A stretch of 64,000 nucleotides of DNA from Isoetes taiwanensis (taxonomy: Eukaryota; Streptophyta; Lycopodiopsida; Isoetales; Isoetaceae), in contig JAJEKV010000021.1 of assembly GCA_021234155.1 (NCBI GenBank), positions 15,079,563 through 15,143,562 of the forward strand, given 5' to 3'. The notes beneath the pieces were generated by a model. That model searched no databases and had not been told where the DNA came from. It saw only the letters and a program-made list of their open reading frames with translations. A program made the position numbers and the translations under genes. Positions 1 through 11,749 of the stretch are shown piece by piece; position 1 is the stretch's first letter; every line of letters begins with the position of its first letter.

Positions 1-490
1 TATCAGTGGCCAAGCGCCGTTCAGTTACATTATTGCCTAAAGCGAGGTTCCATCTCAATTTGATCCCATTAGGGTATTGAATGTTCCATACATATTTTAG
101 ATAGTCCATGCATTTTGAATGAGAAAAAAAATATTTATTTTCAATGTTTTACTTATCCATGATTTGTGGTAGATCATTATTTATTGATTACACACCCCTT
201 GTTGGCTATGATTTATCACTTGGCAATTTCTTATGAATGAAGAAGAAGAACCCATTAATCTATGCATCAAGGAGGTGAAATAAGACCACACATTTTAGCA
301 ACACAATTTGCATCATAAGATGCACCATATTTATACATCATACATCATGCCAACCAACATATGTACGCAGTTGGCATCATATGAACCAAGTTAGCACCCA
401 TGTACCGTATTTGGCACCACGTGTAATATGTGCATCATTCAAATACATTATTCTACAGGATGAACGTTTTGGTAGGAAAGGAAAAAGCAG
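1..490. other. AT-rich intergenic DNA
   Basis: No coding region, RNA gene or recognisable transposon was seen. Short open frames crossing into the neighbouring microsatellite translate the simple repeat and have no coding character. Confidence 0.5.
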
Positions 491-558
491 AGATAGATAG
501 ATAGATAGATAGATAGATATAGATAGATATAGATAGATATAGATAGATAGATAGATAG
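491..558. repeat. (GATA)n microsatellite
   Basis: Runs of AGAT/GATA interrupted by ATAGAT variants fill about 68 bases. It is a typical eukaryotic tetranucleotide microsatellite. The two antisense open frames crossing it are tyrosine/serine/isoleucine/leucine-rich translations of the repeat. Confidence 0.95.
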
Positions 559-1459
559 TGGCCCTGGCGATCACGCCCTTGGCTGACATCAATTTGGACA
601 TGTGAGAGAGAGGGAAGGATTTTGCAAATTACGGGGAAAAAAAAAGCGAGAGAAAAGAGAGATAGAATTTTAAATCCCCTTGATATTGATAAATCAGCAG
701 TCACGAGAGTCTGATTGCAAGCCTATTTTTGCTACTGGTAACAAGCGAGGGCAAAGGTAATGAACCCATGCATCACGAAAAAATCATGGGTAAACATTAA
801 GAGCACGAAGTGTTCCGCCTTGATCTTAGCAACCCCAAGAACCGCACGGTAATTTTAAAACATGGTTCTTCAAGGTTGATAAGCGGCAAAAGTATCAAAG
901 GATTCAAGTAACTTCAACGTCATAGCTAGCTCAAAATCGTAGCGTGTGATTAGGACAAATATCAGATAGTTCAAAGAAATTAGAACATGAAGAAATCTGA
1001 AAATGTAAATTAACTTCGATTTCTTTTCTAATTGACATCGATATCTTTAAGAGGAAAAAAGCCTACTTCTTATTGAATAAAGCTGGCTGGAAGTGTGTTA
1101 TTTCGAATAAATCCTTCCCATCTGTTTGTTTGGAATTTGAATTGAGTCGTAGAAACTAAATCTGGCGGTTATCTCTTACTAATACGGCACTTACTATAAT
1201 ATTCTTGGCAATCATTACATAAGGCTGGTAGTGCCAGTCTTTTCCTAAAAGGGGCGGGGGACATGCCAAGTGATCTACTGGCGTGCTTTGATCGAAAGGG
1301 AAAATATCACATCTAGATTACGAACATTTAAAATTTGGGATGTGCTTTGGCTGATGAGTATCACGAAAGATGTAAAAGATGACATCATAAATATGTAATA
1401 CAAAAGTTTTTGTTATAGATTGACCATAGCAACTTGACTATTATTTTTAGAGTGCATAT
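559..1459. other. Intergenic DNA, nothing recognised
   Basis: AT-rich DNA with no open frame of coding character and no terminal repeats that I could pair. Confidence 0.4.
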
Positions 1460-1481
1460 AAGATAAGATAAGATAAGATAA
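1460..1481. repeat. (AGATA)n short microsatellite
   Basis: Four consecutive AGATA units. A similar short TTATC run occurs in the opposite orientation near 32,465. Confidence 0.9.
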
Positions 1482-1514
1482 AGCAGAATTTTCGTCCACG
1501 GGGAACCCAGCAGG

Positions 1515-1871
1515 TTATGGGGCCGGCACATGCAAGAGCAACAACCCATCTAAAACTTGGGGACTAGGCTCCATCACCAAACCCAATAGCCAAATATTAA
1601 AGACTACCAGCAAAAGATAATCGCGATGCCAAAAGGTATCTAGACATAGCCAGTCCAAGGTTGGGAAGGCCATTGGTCTAGAATGGTAGCACCTCCCCTC
1701 TGCTTGCCCGTTTCTTTTCTGGTGGGCTGCCCTCCTGCTGTAGAGCTCCTCCTTGTGGTTACACACAAGTGAAGGGGAGAGATCATACATCTTGAAAATA
1801 TAGATCCCTCTGAGGATACTTTCCATCTTTGAAGAACATATAGCGACTAAGAGTGTCTTGGCCGATAGCAA
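1515..1871 (-). other. Unrecognised 118-codon open frame
   Basis: An open frame of 118 codons with an ATG start. The C-terminal half is hydrophobic (a WLCLDTFWHRDYLLLVVF-type stretch near residues 73-90). I recognise no domain, and there is no neighbouring exon structure or repeat that explains it. It may be chance, or a decayed repeat. It is listed because it is the longest open frame in the first 4.5 kb. Confidence 0.15.
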
Positions 1872-4517
1872 ATGTCTTAGAACCTTTGAATGTTGAGGAA
1901 GTAGCCTTTAGTTTTGTTTTTAAAGAAAAAGATACATCCTTGTGATTCAATGAAATCCAAAAACATTAAAGGATTAGAAAATGTGGAAACAGGTGGATTA
2001 CAAAACATTTTGATGTTAAGCAAATATTATGTTTTTCTTTGCTTTCCATGTAGAAAAGACCATATGGTATTTCTCTCATAGTATTGTATTATTAAACTGA
2101 TCTACATGAGAAAACAAAGTACAAATGACTGGCATGCAATTTGGCATTCATGCATGTCATGCAAAACTTTATATTAAGTTTCTAAATGCAGGTTTTGAAC
2201 AAGCTCTTGGTTTGGAAATAAAAAACATTGTAAAACTAAAGTCATGTGAGTTTTTGACCATAGTAGGATATCCCATCTATAACTAGCTCGGTTATTGTAT
2301 GGAATGATAAGGCTACTGAGGGATTGACCAATGTAGCTAGAACTGCTAGTAGGGTTGTTGCATGAACTAGTTGTCACCCTTTAAAAAAAACGTTCATGCG
2401 TTCTGGCTATGGTGGATGATTGCATTAGGTGGATAATAAGGATTGATGTAACGCTGGGTTTAAAACAATCTGTAGCATATCCACTACCGGAATTGTTTTT
2501 CAGGTTGTAAAAGGTTCAAGCTCTAACCTAGTGCCGGATTTAAAACTTTTTCTGTTTGTGTATCATCTGTCGGATTTCCTCCAATCCATGAATCTCAAGT
2601 ATGTGAAGCTCTGTGTAGATCTCGACAAGTATGTATTGCTTTATTGATGCTAGTCACGGTTAGAATCTTAACAAAGGTCGACATTTCCAGCTTTGGTAAG
2701 TATGTGAAATCTTGTAGAAAAGCATTTGTGCTTGTTAAAAAAAAAAAGGGCCTAACCTAGTATCACAATTACGACGCTCTGACTTCGTAATCCATCCATT
2801 GTCTTATCAATTCAAAAATTTGAATGCATTCAAACTTGGTACTTACGTCCTTAAGTTTGTTATCCAATGTAAAATTTGAGATAAGAGTATCATAATACCA
2901 TGTAAACTTAGTCGATACACCTTAATTTCCATCTTTAGTTACAATATTATGGGGATACATGAAAACCGTGATTAGAGCCAAAATTTTGCTAGTATTTGTG
3001 CCATATGGCTATGTAAGCGTATTACCTATTGACATTGAGAATTCAAAGATACCTATTACTTTTATATGATTCAATCACTATTTTTACGTTTTGCACAGGC
3101 TCCATTATCGTAACTACAATGCCTTAGGTTCCTATTCGTTGTAATAGAACCAACATTCTTTGGATAGGGCCTATTCATGTTGGCTCTATTTACCATTTCC
3201 ATTATGCTATATTGAGGTTATAGGCATTCTCTTGAAACTCCTACCTTGGTTGCTCCATCTTCTCTTGCCTTCTAGTGTCATCCCACCCTCCCTATATATG
3301 TTGATGGGATCATCTGTGAACATTTAGGCGTTTGTTTCAATTTTGGGTATTTGTGAACTTTAGCATCTCTTAGGTAGGATTGCGAGTTTTATCTGCGACT
3401 AAGCGAGGATTTGATGTTCATGATAAACCATCTAGGTTTGAATTATGGGTTTTCTATATATATATTCTAAACGGCATTTGTGGCCTCCGGGCGACGCAGT
3501 TAAGGTTAGTGCGGTGACTGTGCTGTATAATTTCTGTGTGGCATTTGATAGCCTCTGGGACACCTGCTCGGAGTCTTGCCCCCAAAGTGTTGGCTACTTG
3601 TTATTTATTTTCACCATTTGTAGCATTTGCAGCCTCGGTAGCATCATATGGATGTTCTTTCTAGTTGGCTGATGTTTCTTTATGTTGGTTTCTCGTCTCT
3701 ATTAGTGGATGACTCATTGGATATCCTTTCTCTTGGTATACCATGAAAGTCCACTAAATCACTTACTAACATTTTAGCTGGGGAGCAATTTTGAGCTTAC
3801 TTGAGGTTTTTTGGTGGTCTCAACAGCACTTTTTGTGATCGTTGTCATACTTTTTGAAATTGGCGAGGATAGAACTCTCTGCTTGCATACATATGCTCCT
3901 CACAAACATGAATATGGGGTCGTGTGATGTTATGCGAAGGGCTCTTGAAGGCCTGCTCGGTTGACATATAAAGAAGGTTGAGCTTTGCCGCGAGCTTTGC
4001 CTTAGTTCGATATTTATGAGATGGATTATACTTTACCTTTTTTATTATAATTTGATATGCTCATTGATTGTCTAGTTTGGAGCATTTTTTATATATCGAT
4101 GGTTTTCAAATTCGCAGGTAGGGGGAGCCAATTTGTACTCAATGATTTTCGAGCTGATAGGAATACCACTTCGCCGATATGTGATAGGACTACCATCCTA
4201 AGAATGAGACAAAATTAGAAATATATGAGACATACATTAGAAATGCAGCTGTATATTCAAACTAGGTTGAATATCAATATAGCAAAGAGTATGTAAAATC
4301 TTTTAGTCACAGCCCATGAACTTTATTGACATTGGCATTTTCATGCTCCACAGCAGGCATATTCATTTTACAAAACCTTGTAATGTAAGGGAATGGCGGG
4401 GAATCAAATCTATAATTGAAGTAGCGGTACATTATATTAATCTATATAATAACAATATGACGGCTTGTTTTGAGAAATAAAATCAGACATATATTAATGA
4501 AGGTTTCTCGAGAGAGA
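1872..4517. other. Intergenic DNA, nothing recognised
   Basis: AT-rich sequence with many short poly-A/T runs. No transposon ends, conserved protein fragments or RNA genes were found. Open frames here are short and look like noise. Confidence 0.4.
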
Positions 4518-4530
4518 CACTACAAGGGAT
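4518..4530 (+). repeat. Left terminal inverted repeat
   Basis: CACTACAAGGGAT, a perfect inverted match to 6951-6963. Similarity continues more weakly into the GC-rich DNA inside it. Confidence 0.8.
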
Positions 4531-5032
4531 GCGTTGACCCCGAGCGATGTACGCGGTGATAAGCGGCGTCATGGCGTGCATGTGAGAGCGATGACAGCGT
4601 CGTTAAAAGCGTAAACATGGATGAGCGATGCATCCCGGAGAGGCGTGTATGGCGTTGAAACTGCGTGGCAGTGTTGTTGGCAAGGCGCTGCGTGTCATGA
4701 CATGTCGGTGGTGGATTCCCGCGGCGGCGGTCAGCGGCCTGACGTGTCGGCGTGGAACTGCGTGGCTTTAACTTCTTTGTTGCCTGACGGTAGGCACAAA
4801 CGCTGGTACCGTGGTGAGGCGTCGTTGAAGCGGCGTCGTTTATAGGCCCGGCGTGTCGCGTGGAAACTGCGTGGCTTCTTCTTGTAGCCCGCAGTGAGAC
4901 GGCATATGGCGTCACCAAGCGTCGGCGTTTGTTGATGCAGCGTGCCCTGCGTTGCCCCGTGGGCTGGCGGATGTCATGACGCGTCGAGTAGACATTGTTC
5001 AGCGAAGCATCGGTGAAGCGTCGTTGAGCGGC
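4531..5032. repeat. Left GC-rich subterminal block
   Basis: GC-rich DNA made of short recurring motifs (GCGTCGTT, AAGCGGCG, CATGACATG). Four CGTCGTT copies are visible here. The long antisense frame (4520-5092) and the shorter sense frame across this block are products of its low stop-codon content and show no protein family signature. Confidence 0.6.
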
Positions 5033-5650
5033 GTGTATGATGAATACGAAATTATTTTCATATGCAAAATCAGACCCTAACCCTAATATCACTTTATAAA
5101 TTGGATCCCTACGATGCTTTCGTGTTATTCTTTTCTTTTTGAGTGTTATTGCCCATCTTATGTATAATAGTCAGGCGGTTGAAGACCACCTTAGCGCGAT
5201 ATATTCCCGGAGTCTAGTAGTAATCTCCTCCTCCTCCTCCTCAAGGGACACCTCGGCAATCCCTGCTTCTCGGCGGGAACCCTCCCTTCACCATGCATTG
5301 GCAAAGATGAGTGAAAGAGCTTGATTGCACTAACATCACAGCGTTCCTACTTGGGGAAGCCAGGCTGGTAGAATAGCTCACCAAGGCAAACTAAAGAAAG
5401 CGGCGTTAATGAATGCGGAGATAATGATGCTGAAGTGGTTGCTGGTAATTGTCACATCCTCCGAGGGATGGGCATAAATAATGTATAATCTTTTTGAATA
5501 GAAAACAATAAGTTTGTTTATCTATTTACATTGTTGTTTGTATTTTATGTTGTTTTGTCTTATAGGATAAATGGTGTTAGAATTATAACCAACAATTTTA
5601 TAGTAATAAAACCAACTATGATTTTCACCACAATCAAACAAGCATGATGC
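5033..5650 (+). repeat. Left arm of internal inverted repeat
   Basis: Matches the reverse complement of about 5880-6423 through several anchor blocks: TATGATGAATA near the outer end, a CCCTAACC block, a GGCAAAGATGAGTGA block, TGCTGGTAATT near 5440, and a long AT-rich block around 5500-5565. The arms differ by substitutions and small indels. Confidence 0.75.
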
Positions 5651-5879
5651 GTGGATTTAGCGGCGTAGAAGGCGTCGTTAAGCGGCGTTAAACATCGGCG
5701 CGTGATTTCCAGCGGCAAGCGCGGCGTGGCTTGACACCCGGGCATGCCCGCGTCAGCTTCGGCGTCGAATGCCGTCCGGTCGCAAGTGAGATCCCAGCGA
5801 GCGTCGTTCCGCGGCGACATCTTGGCGTGGCTTGACACCTGGGGCGTGTTACGTTAGCTGGCACATGCCACGGTCCGGA
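5651..5879. repeat. GC-rich loop of the fold-back element
   Basis: Central spacer between the inverted arms. It contains two more CGTCGTT motifs and two copies of GCGTGGCTTGACACC about 100 bases apart. Confidence 0.55.
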
Positions 5880-6423
5880 TAACCATGGCGTCATGTGCTT
5901 GTTTTGTAGAAACTTGCTGGTTGGTTTTACTTCTATAAAGAAATTGCGGTAACAATTCTATACGTTCCCATAAGACAAACAACATAAAATACAAACAACA
6001 CAAATAGATAAATATAAACTTATTATTTCATTCGCCAAAAGATTGCACATTTTTCATATCTCCATCGAGGATGTGACTTTAATTACCAGCCACTGCAGCT
6101 ATACTACATCATGCGTCATTTTCTTTGTTTGCTTTCGATGAAGCCATTCTACAATGCGAGCGCCAAATATTAGAATACTGTCGAAACTCCCTCACTCATC
6201 TTTGCCCGCGATAATGAAAGGAGGAGTTCCCGGCAGTGCTGGGAAATTATCGCGGAGAGGAGGGAGGAAGAGTACTACTACGGAACATATGGCAACAGTG
6301 TCTTGCTCGGTTTCTAACAAGGATGAGCAAGAGCTACTCAAAAGAACCTCAACACCAATGTGGATAAATATTGAGGTTAGGGTTGTGGCCTCTGAAAATA
6401 ATTGCATTATTCATCATACGCGT
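5880..6423 (-). repeat. Right arm of internal inverted repeat
   Basis: Reverse complement of the left arm, in the same block order. The frame at 6154-6621 runs through it and is not supported as a gene. Confidence 0.75.
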
Positions 6424-6950
6424 CGTTCAAGCATCTCCCGGTCGGCGGCGTCGTTGGGCGTCACTCACGGCGTGTCGCGCTGTGTCGGCCGTGGCGACAC
6501 CGAACCCGCGGTAGGCGAGACAAATGACTCTGTGAGGCGTGGTGAAATGGCCGTTCTGTTGGCGTGTCATGACCTCTTTTATTTTGCGGCCCGGGTAGCA
6601 GCGGCGGCGAACCGCGCTTAAGCCAGAAGCGGGACACGTCGGCTACGTGGGGACGTCGTTTGCCGGCGGTCGCACTACGATGCTATGACCGCGGTAGGCC
6701 GTGGTAGCAGCGACAGCGAACCCATGAAGCCCGATCGCGACCACGTCACTTTGGTTTTGCGTCGTTGAGCGGCGTCTGGCGGCGTGTCATGACATGCGGG
6801 TTAGCGGCAGCGGCGCAGGGCCGCGCAAGCCAGCGCGACACATGCATTTCGATTTAGTCATTCAGCAGCGTTCACGTTGTTCAGCGGCGTATTCGTTCGC
6901 AAACGTTTGGACGTCGTTTATCAATGTGCAGACGTCGTTCAAGGTCGACG
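6424..6950. repeat. Right GC-rich subterminal block
   Basis: Contains six CGTCGTT motifs, in the same strand orientation as those in the left block, although the AT-rich arms are inverted. GTGTCATGACATG-like strings are also shared with the left block. Confidence 0.6.
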
Positions 6951-6963
6951 ATCCCTTGTAGTG
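6951..6963 (-). repeat. Right terminal inverted repeat
   Basis: ATCCCTTGTAGTG, the exact reverse complement of 4518-4530. Confidence 0.8.
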
Positions 6964-7039
6964 TCATTTTTTAGCTATGCCGCCCGTGGTATAAAAGAAG
7001 GTACATGTATTTTATTGTGAAGGGATTACAATAGAAATT

Positions 7040-7530
7040 GGGAATGAGGGTAGATGGCAGGCTATAGTATTTGAAACAATGGTGTCAATGGGGACTCCTC
7101 AATGTATATGCATTCAATGTACCTGCTGAAAGAGTAGTTATGTGGAAGGAAATAGAAAGTTGGATCACTCTGCATGGGGTGGGGGTTGAAAACTGGATCT
7201 TGGGTGGAGATCTAAATATGACTGATGTTTGGGACCAGAAAATAGGGCTACATAGGAATTTACAAAGGGATGAAGAAGTTGCATGGAACTCCCTACTGAA
7301 TAACATTGGATTTTCTCTTATATCGCCCTCCAACATTACTTTCTCATGGTCTAATAAGCAAAAAGGTCAAGATAGAGTATATTGCCTTCTTGACAGGTTT
7401 TATATGGCAAACAAAACGTCTGGCCATGGACAACTGCTATGTGGAAGGGGAGCTTGCTTTTTCACATTCAGACCATGCAGCTAGTTCTAGAGGGCGCCCC
7501 CACCGTGAGGAAACGAGGTAATGTTCCACT
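7040..7530 (+). pseudogene. LINE ORF2 endonuclease domain remnant
   Basis: Fragment of an apurinic-type endonuclease that nicks target DNA for LINE insertion. Visible motifs are GRWQAIVFET near 7050, LLNVYAFN, WILGGDLNMT (the GDxN metal/catalytic motif), FSWSN, RVYCLLDRFY, and near the end SHSDHA, the SDH catalytic motif. SDHA lies in a different frame from the longest open stretch, so there is a frameshift near 7400; another separates GRWQAIVFET from the rest. The N-terminal part of the domain is missing. The order and spacing are those of plant L1 ORF2, and the assignment is firm. Confidence 0.85.
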
Positions 7531-8348
7531 TAAATTCAGTACATCATAGTTGGAAAACGAGGCTTTTTGCAAACCATTTAGGTAGTTCCTTGCATCATTA
7601 CCTAATTCTGACGGCCTTCCCAGTATCAAAGCCTGAATAAGGAAAGTTGGTCTTACGAAGGGGTGGATAAAAGAACAGGGTAAAAGAAGATCTGCGGAAT
7701 TCAAAAGGGAAAAGGAGGCAGTCTATAACCTACTATGGATGGTTAAGCAGGAATTACTAGATGATCCACACAATTTGGGAAAATAAAGTTGGGAAGTGGA
7801 ACTAAGGCAATTGAGGAGGCTGAAGCTAGGGGAGCAGCAGTCCGCTTTAAAACAAAGTGGTATACTGAGCTAAACTCTAAAAACTCTAAATGTTTTTTTA
7901 GAATGGTTGGAGCGAGACTTGCGGAAAACAACATTACAACCTTAAGGGGTAACGGACAAGCTGTACTTGATAGTCAGGATGAGATCAAGGATTTTATCAG
8001 ACAAAGCTTCGAGAAATAATTTATGGAAGAGCCTATACCGACCTCCTTTCAAGCCCAGATCTCCCAATGGATGACTAAGGTTGACTGGTCTGATATGGTC
8101 ACAAATGAAGATAGCCAAATCCCCATGCAGTATTTTGGTGATGAAGAGATCTACAAAATTATATGTTCTCTGGCTTCAGGTAAATCCCATGACCTTATAG
8201 TTCCCCCCCTTAAATTCTTTATAGAATTCTTGGACATCTTAAGGCCGGACTTTTTAAAGGCAGGCAGAGGTGCCTGGTCTTCTTCTACACTGCACCCTAC
8301 ATTAACGACGGGTTTTATCACCCTTGTTCCTAAAGTTCCTAGACCTCT
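7531..8348 (+). pseudogene. LINE ORF2 linker and RT N-terminal remnant
   Basis: Connects the endonuclease to the polymerase. Open pieces at 7789-8019 and 8023-8358 read through typical L1 linker features: KTKWYTELNSKNSKCFF, LRGNGQAVLDSQDEI, a short acidic region, then LASGKSHD (normally SGKSPGPDG) and TTGFITLVPKV. Stops occur at about 7785 and 8019, with frame breaks elsewhere. The missing glycine-proline-aspartate residues in the SGKS motif are decay or deletion. Confidence 0.75.
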
Positions 8349-9006
8349 ATGTCACTAGGGGAGTGGAGACCTATTGCTTTAACCAATGTCTTGTACAAGG
8401 TCATAATGAAAGGTATTGCAAATCGCATGAAGCCTATTTTAAACAGAATTATTGGCAAAGAACAGTCTGCATTTCTACCTGGAAGGTATATTCTTGACAA
8501 CTATCTAGCAGCTAAAGGAGGTCTACATTGGTGTAAAACGTAAAAGCAGAACTGTATTCTAGTCAAAATGGATTTTCGGAAGGCGTATAATTCTCTCAGA
8601 TGGGAGGGCTTACAAGAGGTAATGAGGTGCATGGGATTTCAGAATGAATTCATCAATCTCTCTATGGGCATGAACAAGCTTGCCTCGGCCTCTGTATTTA
8701 TTAATGGAGAACCTTCAGGCATCTTTCAGCTTAGGAAAGGTATAAGGCAGGGATGTCCGCTGGCTCCTTATCTCTTTGTGATTATGGCTAGCCTTCTCAC
8801 CAAGTTGCTGAACTTCAAAGTAGCAGAAGGATCAATTACGAGACTGTCTCTTCCAATGCAGGGTGAGAAGCTTACTATCATGCAGTATGCAAAAGGTACT
8901 TTTATGTTCCTCATGTATGATGATAACAATTTTCAATCTTTTCGTGAGATTTTAGTTGCATTCAAAAGCATCTCTAGTATTGAGCTCAATGCCAATAAAT
9001 GTTCTA
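8349..9006 (+). pseudogene. LINE ORF2 reverse transcriptase remnant
   Basis: The core RT blocks are easy to see: WRPIALTNVLYKVIMKGIAN (block 1-2), GKEQSAFLPGRYILDN, then MDFRKAYNSLRWEGL, FINGEPSG, RKGIRQGCPLAPYLF, LPMQGEKLTIMQYAKGTFMF and NANKCST. The catalytic YADD motif reads YAKG and the first catalytic aspartate of the FDKAYD-type motif reads N, so the enzyme could not work. An in-frame stop at 8541 separates two open pieces. The sequence stops before the thumb and C-terminal zinc knuckle. Confidence 0.9.
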
Positions 9007-9009
9007 CGC

Positions 9010-10783
9010 TCTCAAACGCACTCTATGTGCACCTCGAACCCGAGGCACCCATGGTACCTCCCCATGCTGGTTCACGCGGTATTTCTTCACTACATCCATA
9101 TCTAGATCTCATCCACCATGGTCTCCGAAAACAGTGTGTGTGCAACCCTAATGCTCACAAAACCATCTATTCTGGGACCATGTAGAAGTCCCACTCTAAA
9201 GCAATGGACAAAAAAACCTAGAACAATAATATGTTTCCTCTACATACTAGAAGAACTAAGAGAACAAATAAATTCAAGACACACCTTATACCTGTGAGCA
9301 AGACATCGAAAAATTAAAAAGCTAAGCTTATACTGGGGACTAACGTGCCTTGAGCAAACGTCCGAATCGGTTGTGGAACTGGTGGCGCCGTGCCCACTGC
9401 TTCCCTGGCTCGCGCCTATTCCCACCATACTTAGATCATCAACATGCAGCGAAATAAATACTTCGAGGAGGATTGATGATCTGCCCAATTGTTGAATACG
9501 CTCAACCTTGAAGCATTCAAGATGAAAAGGATTTAATATCACTAAAATTAAACTATTCTTCACTAGAATTTAGCTATGCTGGACAACATGGAGAAATTTT
9601 TCTAACCTTGTATTGCACTCCAAGCTGCATCTCAAAAACACGCCCTCTCAAAAGATTAAAAACCCGCCTTAGATATAGCAAGATAAACCCAACTATCTTC
9701 CCAAAATATTGTTTCCCATCTACCTGCCAATGTCAAATTTATTGAAGGACATTTTTATGAGCATTATCAATGTTTTAAGAAAGTAAACATGAAATAGAAA
9801 GATACAAAACATGGTAGTGCATCTTCAACTAATACAGTTATCTGACAATAGTAAGTATAGGAGAAGAATAGGAAGGTTTCTAGGTGGACTCTTGACTCTG
9901 GTGGATAATCTGACATTGTTCATTAAATATTAGATTATATAATTAGGTGTGCGAAGCTCTTTTTACATGCCTCAGGTTCAACATCAGCTTTGTCCACGGG
10001 CCTAGAGTAAGCTTAAAATTTGATTCCAAGCACAATTTCTATTTAACAGCCACGATTCAAAAAACATATCTGACAGAACCAAATTTGAAGAACCATGATT
10101 CTAAAAACATCATCTTAGCCGGAACGATCATCGGGGAATTAAAAAGTAGAGCAAATTTGAAGAGCATTTCACCAAACATATGATCATTCACAGTGTCGGA
10201 GAGTTTCAAAGCTTACATGCTATAAAAAACTAACTTAAACGTGTTTGACATCGAAATTTGGGCTCAAAGATTAAACGTCTGGTCCCCTTTTCTGAAGCGG
10301 CATTTATTCACGGGCTTGAACTTGAGATTAAAAGTAGCGATCTTGGTCCAAATTGGACTTCGTCTAGAGTCTACGCGTAGTCTCGATTTCTACATCCCTA
10401 TTTTTAATTTGCTTGATTTATAGTATGCATAACCTATTTCTGCTCTTATTTTGATTTTCTATAAAGAAGAAAAAAACAACAGATGATTTGGGATGGAAAG
10501 AAGCATAGAGCTCGAGATCGTTATTAAAAACTCTGATTTAAAAAAATTTAGAGACAAAAAATTCAGCAAAAAATACCTTGATTCAGAATTCGGCTTGTTG
10601 AGACCCTGAACAGAGAGATTTATCGTCCAAATTTCCAAGGATGACTGGCAAAAAGCAAAATATCCAAGAATCGATGGCAAAAATCGCAAATATCAATTCC
10701 TGAATGCAAAAAACCAAGAATCGATTCCAAAGAGAGCATTTTTTTTTATTTTCTTTACCTGGAAATGCTTCCAGAAATGCCAG
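9010..10783 (+). repeat. Repeat family A, copy A1
   Basis: Collinear with 13,260-15,110 (copy A2) and, inverted, with about 36,900-38,780 (copy A3). Anchor blocks are CCCATGGTACCTCC, GTGTGTGCAACCCT, CTCTAAAGCAATGGAC, the block around 9230-9280, and CCAACTATCTTCCC near 9690. It is somewhat more diverged than A2 is from A3. Open frames inside (for example 9947-10,183 plus) are not conserved as proteins and are left out. Copy A1 joins the LINE at one end and a family B copy at the other, so both edges are rearrangement junctions. Confidence 0.8.
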
Positions 10784-11745
10784 TCATGCAAACATCCTGG
10801 TTGTGTTTTGATTCCCAAGACGTGGAGAAATGTGGTGGCCCGTTATGCTAGTTATCCGGTTAGACCGTACATGAGTTGCTTGGCGAATGAGTGGAATGGA
10901 TGTTTGCTAATGCGGATCCATATGCGGGATGTTTAGGGTTTACACCTTGATTAGAGATTGCATCAGGAGAGTCACGAGATAGGCTTACCACTTTCGTTAT
11001 CGGAGACATGGATGTGCCACAACTAGGTTGATCACGACTAGTTACTTGGCGTTCATGTGGCTAACCATGCGTTTGTTTAAAATAAGGTTCTTCATCAAAG
11101 GGATTCCATTGAAGGAGCTTAGGTCTAGTGCCACTCGGGTACATCACAATAAACCATTTTTTTTTTTTTTGCATGTGTGACTTAGAAAATATCTGTACCA
11201 ACTACTTCCTTATGGTTTTCTTTTTATAGAGTTGGATGGAATTGGTTTCCCTTCCGAATTCCGGAAGTTTATTTCCATTAAAAATATTAGAAGCAGCTTG
11301 GGTTTTGTGGGCTGATCAAACCGAACTTTATGTAACAAGTTTAAAATATCATAATGCAAGAAAAACACTCTAGAATTACAATTTTATTGCATCTTTGTTT
11401 CCCTCTCATATGTAAATGGTCCTTGGCAATAAGAAAACTTTAAGATTATTCTATAGCAAAAGGAAATAAAAAGAGTGACATATTAAGCTTAGAAACCAAA
11501 AAGGCATAGAAACAGAGCCTTCTATATCACTTAAATAGATGCTACTTTACAGGCGATCTTGACACATTCACAAACTAAATGTGAACTAGCCAATTCATTT
11601 AGGGTATGATTTGTGTGATTGGAAGTTTTTCTATATGTTATCTTTGTGCTCCAAAAGATTTTGCGTATTTTTTTTTTGTTATGATTTTTTCTCATATATT
11701 ACAAATGGTACATACTTATGGTTCTTTTATGTCTGTTCATAGGAT
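10784..11745 (+). repeat. Repeat family B, copy B1
   Basis: Opens with ATGCAAACATCC and GATTCCCAAGACGTGGAGAA, and continues with GAGTGGAATGGATGTTTGCT and ATTCCATTGAAGGAGCTT. Related copies lie at about 40,290-41,215 (inverted), 43,790-44,400 and 50,310-50,903. The other three copies start a little earlier, with a TCGAGGATGT block, so B1 is slightly truncated at its junction with A1. Confidence 0.8.
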
Positions 11746-11749
11746 ATGA

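Larger units (their letters stand above)
4518..6963. mobile_element. CACTA-like non-autonomous fold-back element
   Basis: The left end reads CACTACAAGGGAT and the right end is its exact reverse complement, ATCCCTTGTAGTG (6951-6963). Plant CACTA (En/Spm) elements begin with CACTA. Inside, an AT-rich inverted repeat pairs about 5033-5650 with about 5880-6423. Outer and central parts are GC-rich and carry at least eleven CGTCGTT motifs, like the subterminal transposase-binding repeats of CACTA elements. No transposase is seen, so it would be non-autonomous. The expected 3-bp target duplication is not evident: flanks read AGA on the left and TCA on the right. One more base pair (G...C) also matches outside each end, so the exact terminus is uncertain. 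Confidence 0.7.
7040..9006 (+). mobile_element. Degenerate L1-type LINE, ORF2 remnant
   Basis: Endonuclease, linker and reverse transcriptase segments follow each other on the plus strand in ORF2 order, broken by stops and frameshifts. No gag-like ORF1 precedes them and the C-terminal part of ORF2 and the poly-A tail are missing. The 3' side ends abruptly at about 9006, where family A repeat DNA begins. The element is dead: both the polymerase active site and the frame are lost. Confidence 0.88.

Noticed and set aside
377-704. Two overlapping antisense open frames across the GATA array
   Set aside because: They translate the microsatellite into Tyr/Leu/Ser/Ile repeats and have no independent coding signal.
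5075-5090. CCCTAACCCTAA as telomere-like repeat
   Set aside because: Only about two units, and the matching right arm shows it is simply part of the inverted repeat.
4520-5092. 190-codon antisense frame in the CACTA-like element
   Set aside because: It arises from GC-rich, stop-poor repeat DNA, begins inside the terminal inverted repeat, and shows no protein motif.
6154-6621. 155-codon frame in the right half of the same element
   Set aside because: It runs across the inverted arm and the GC-rich block; composition is explained by the repeats.
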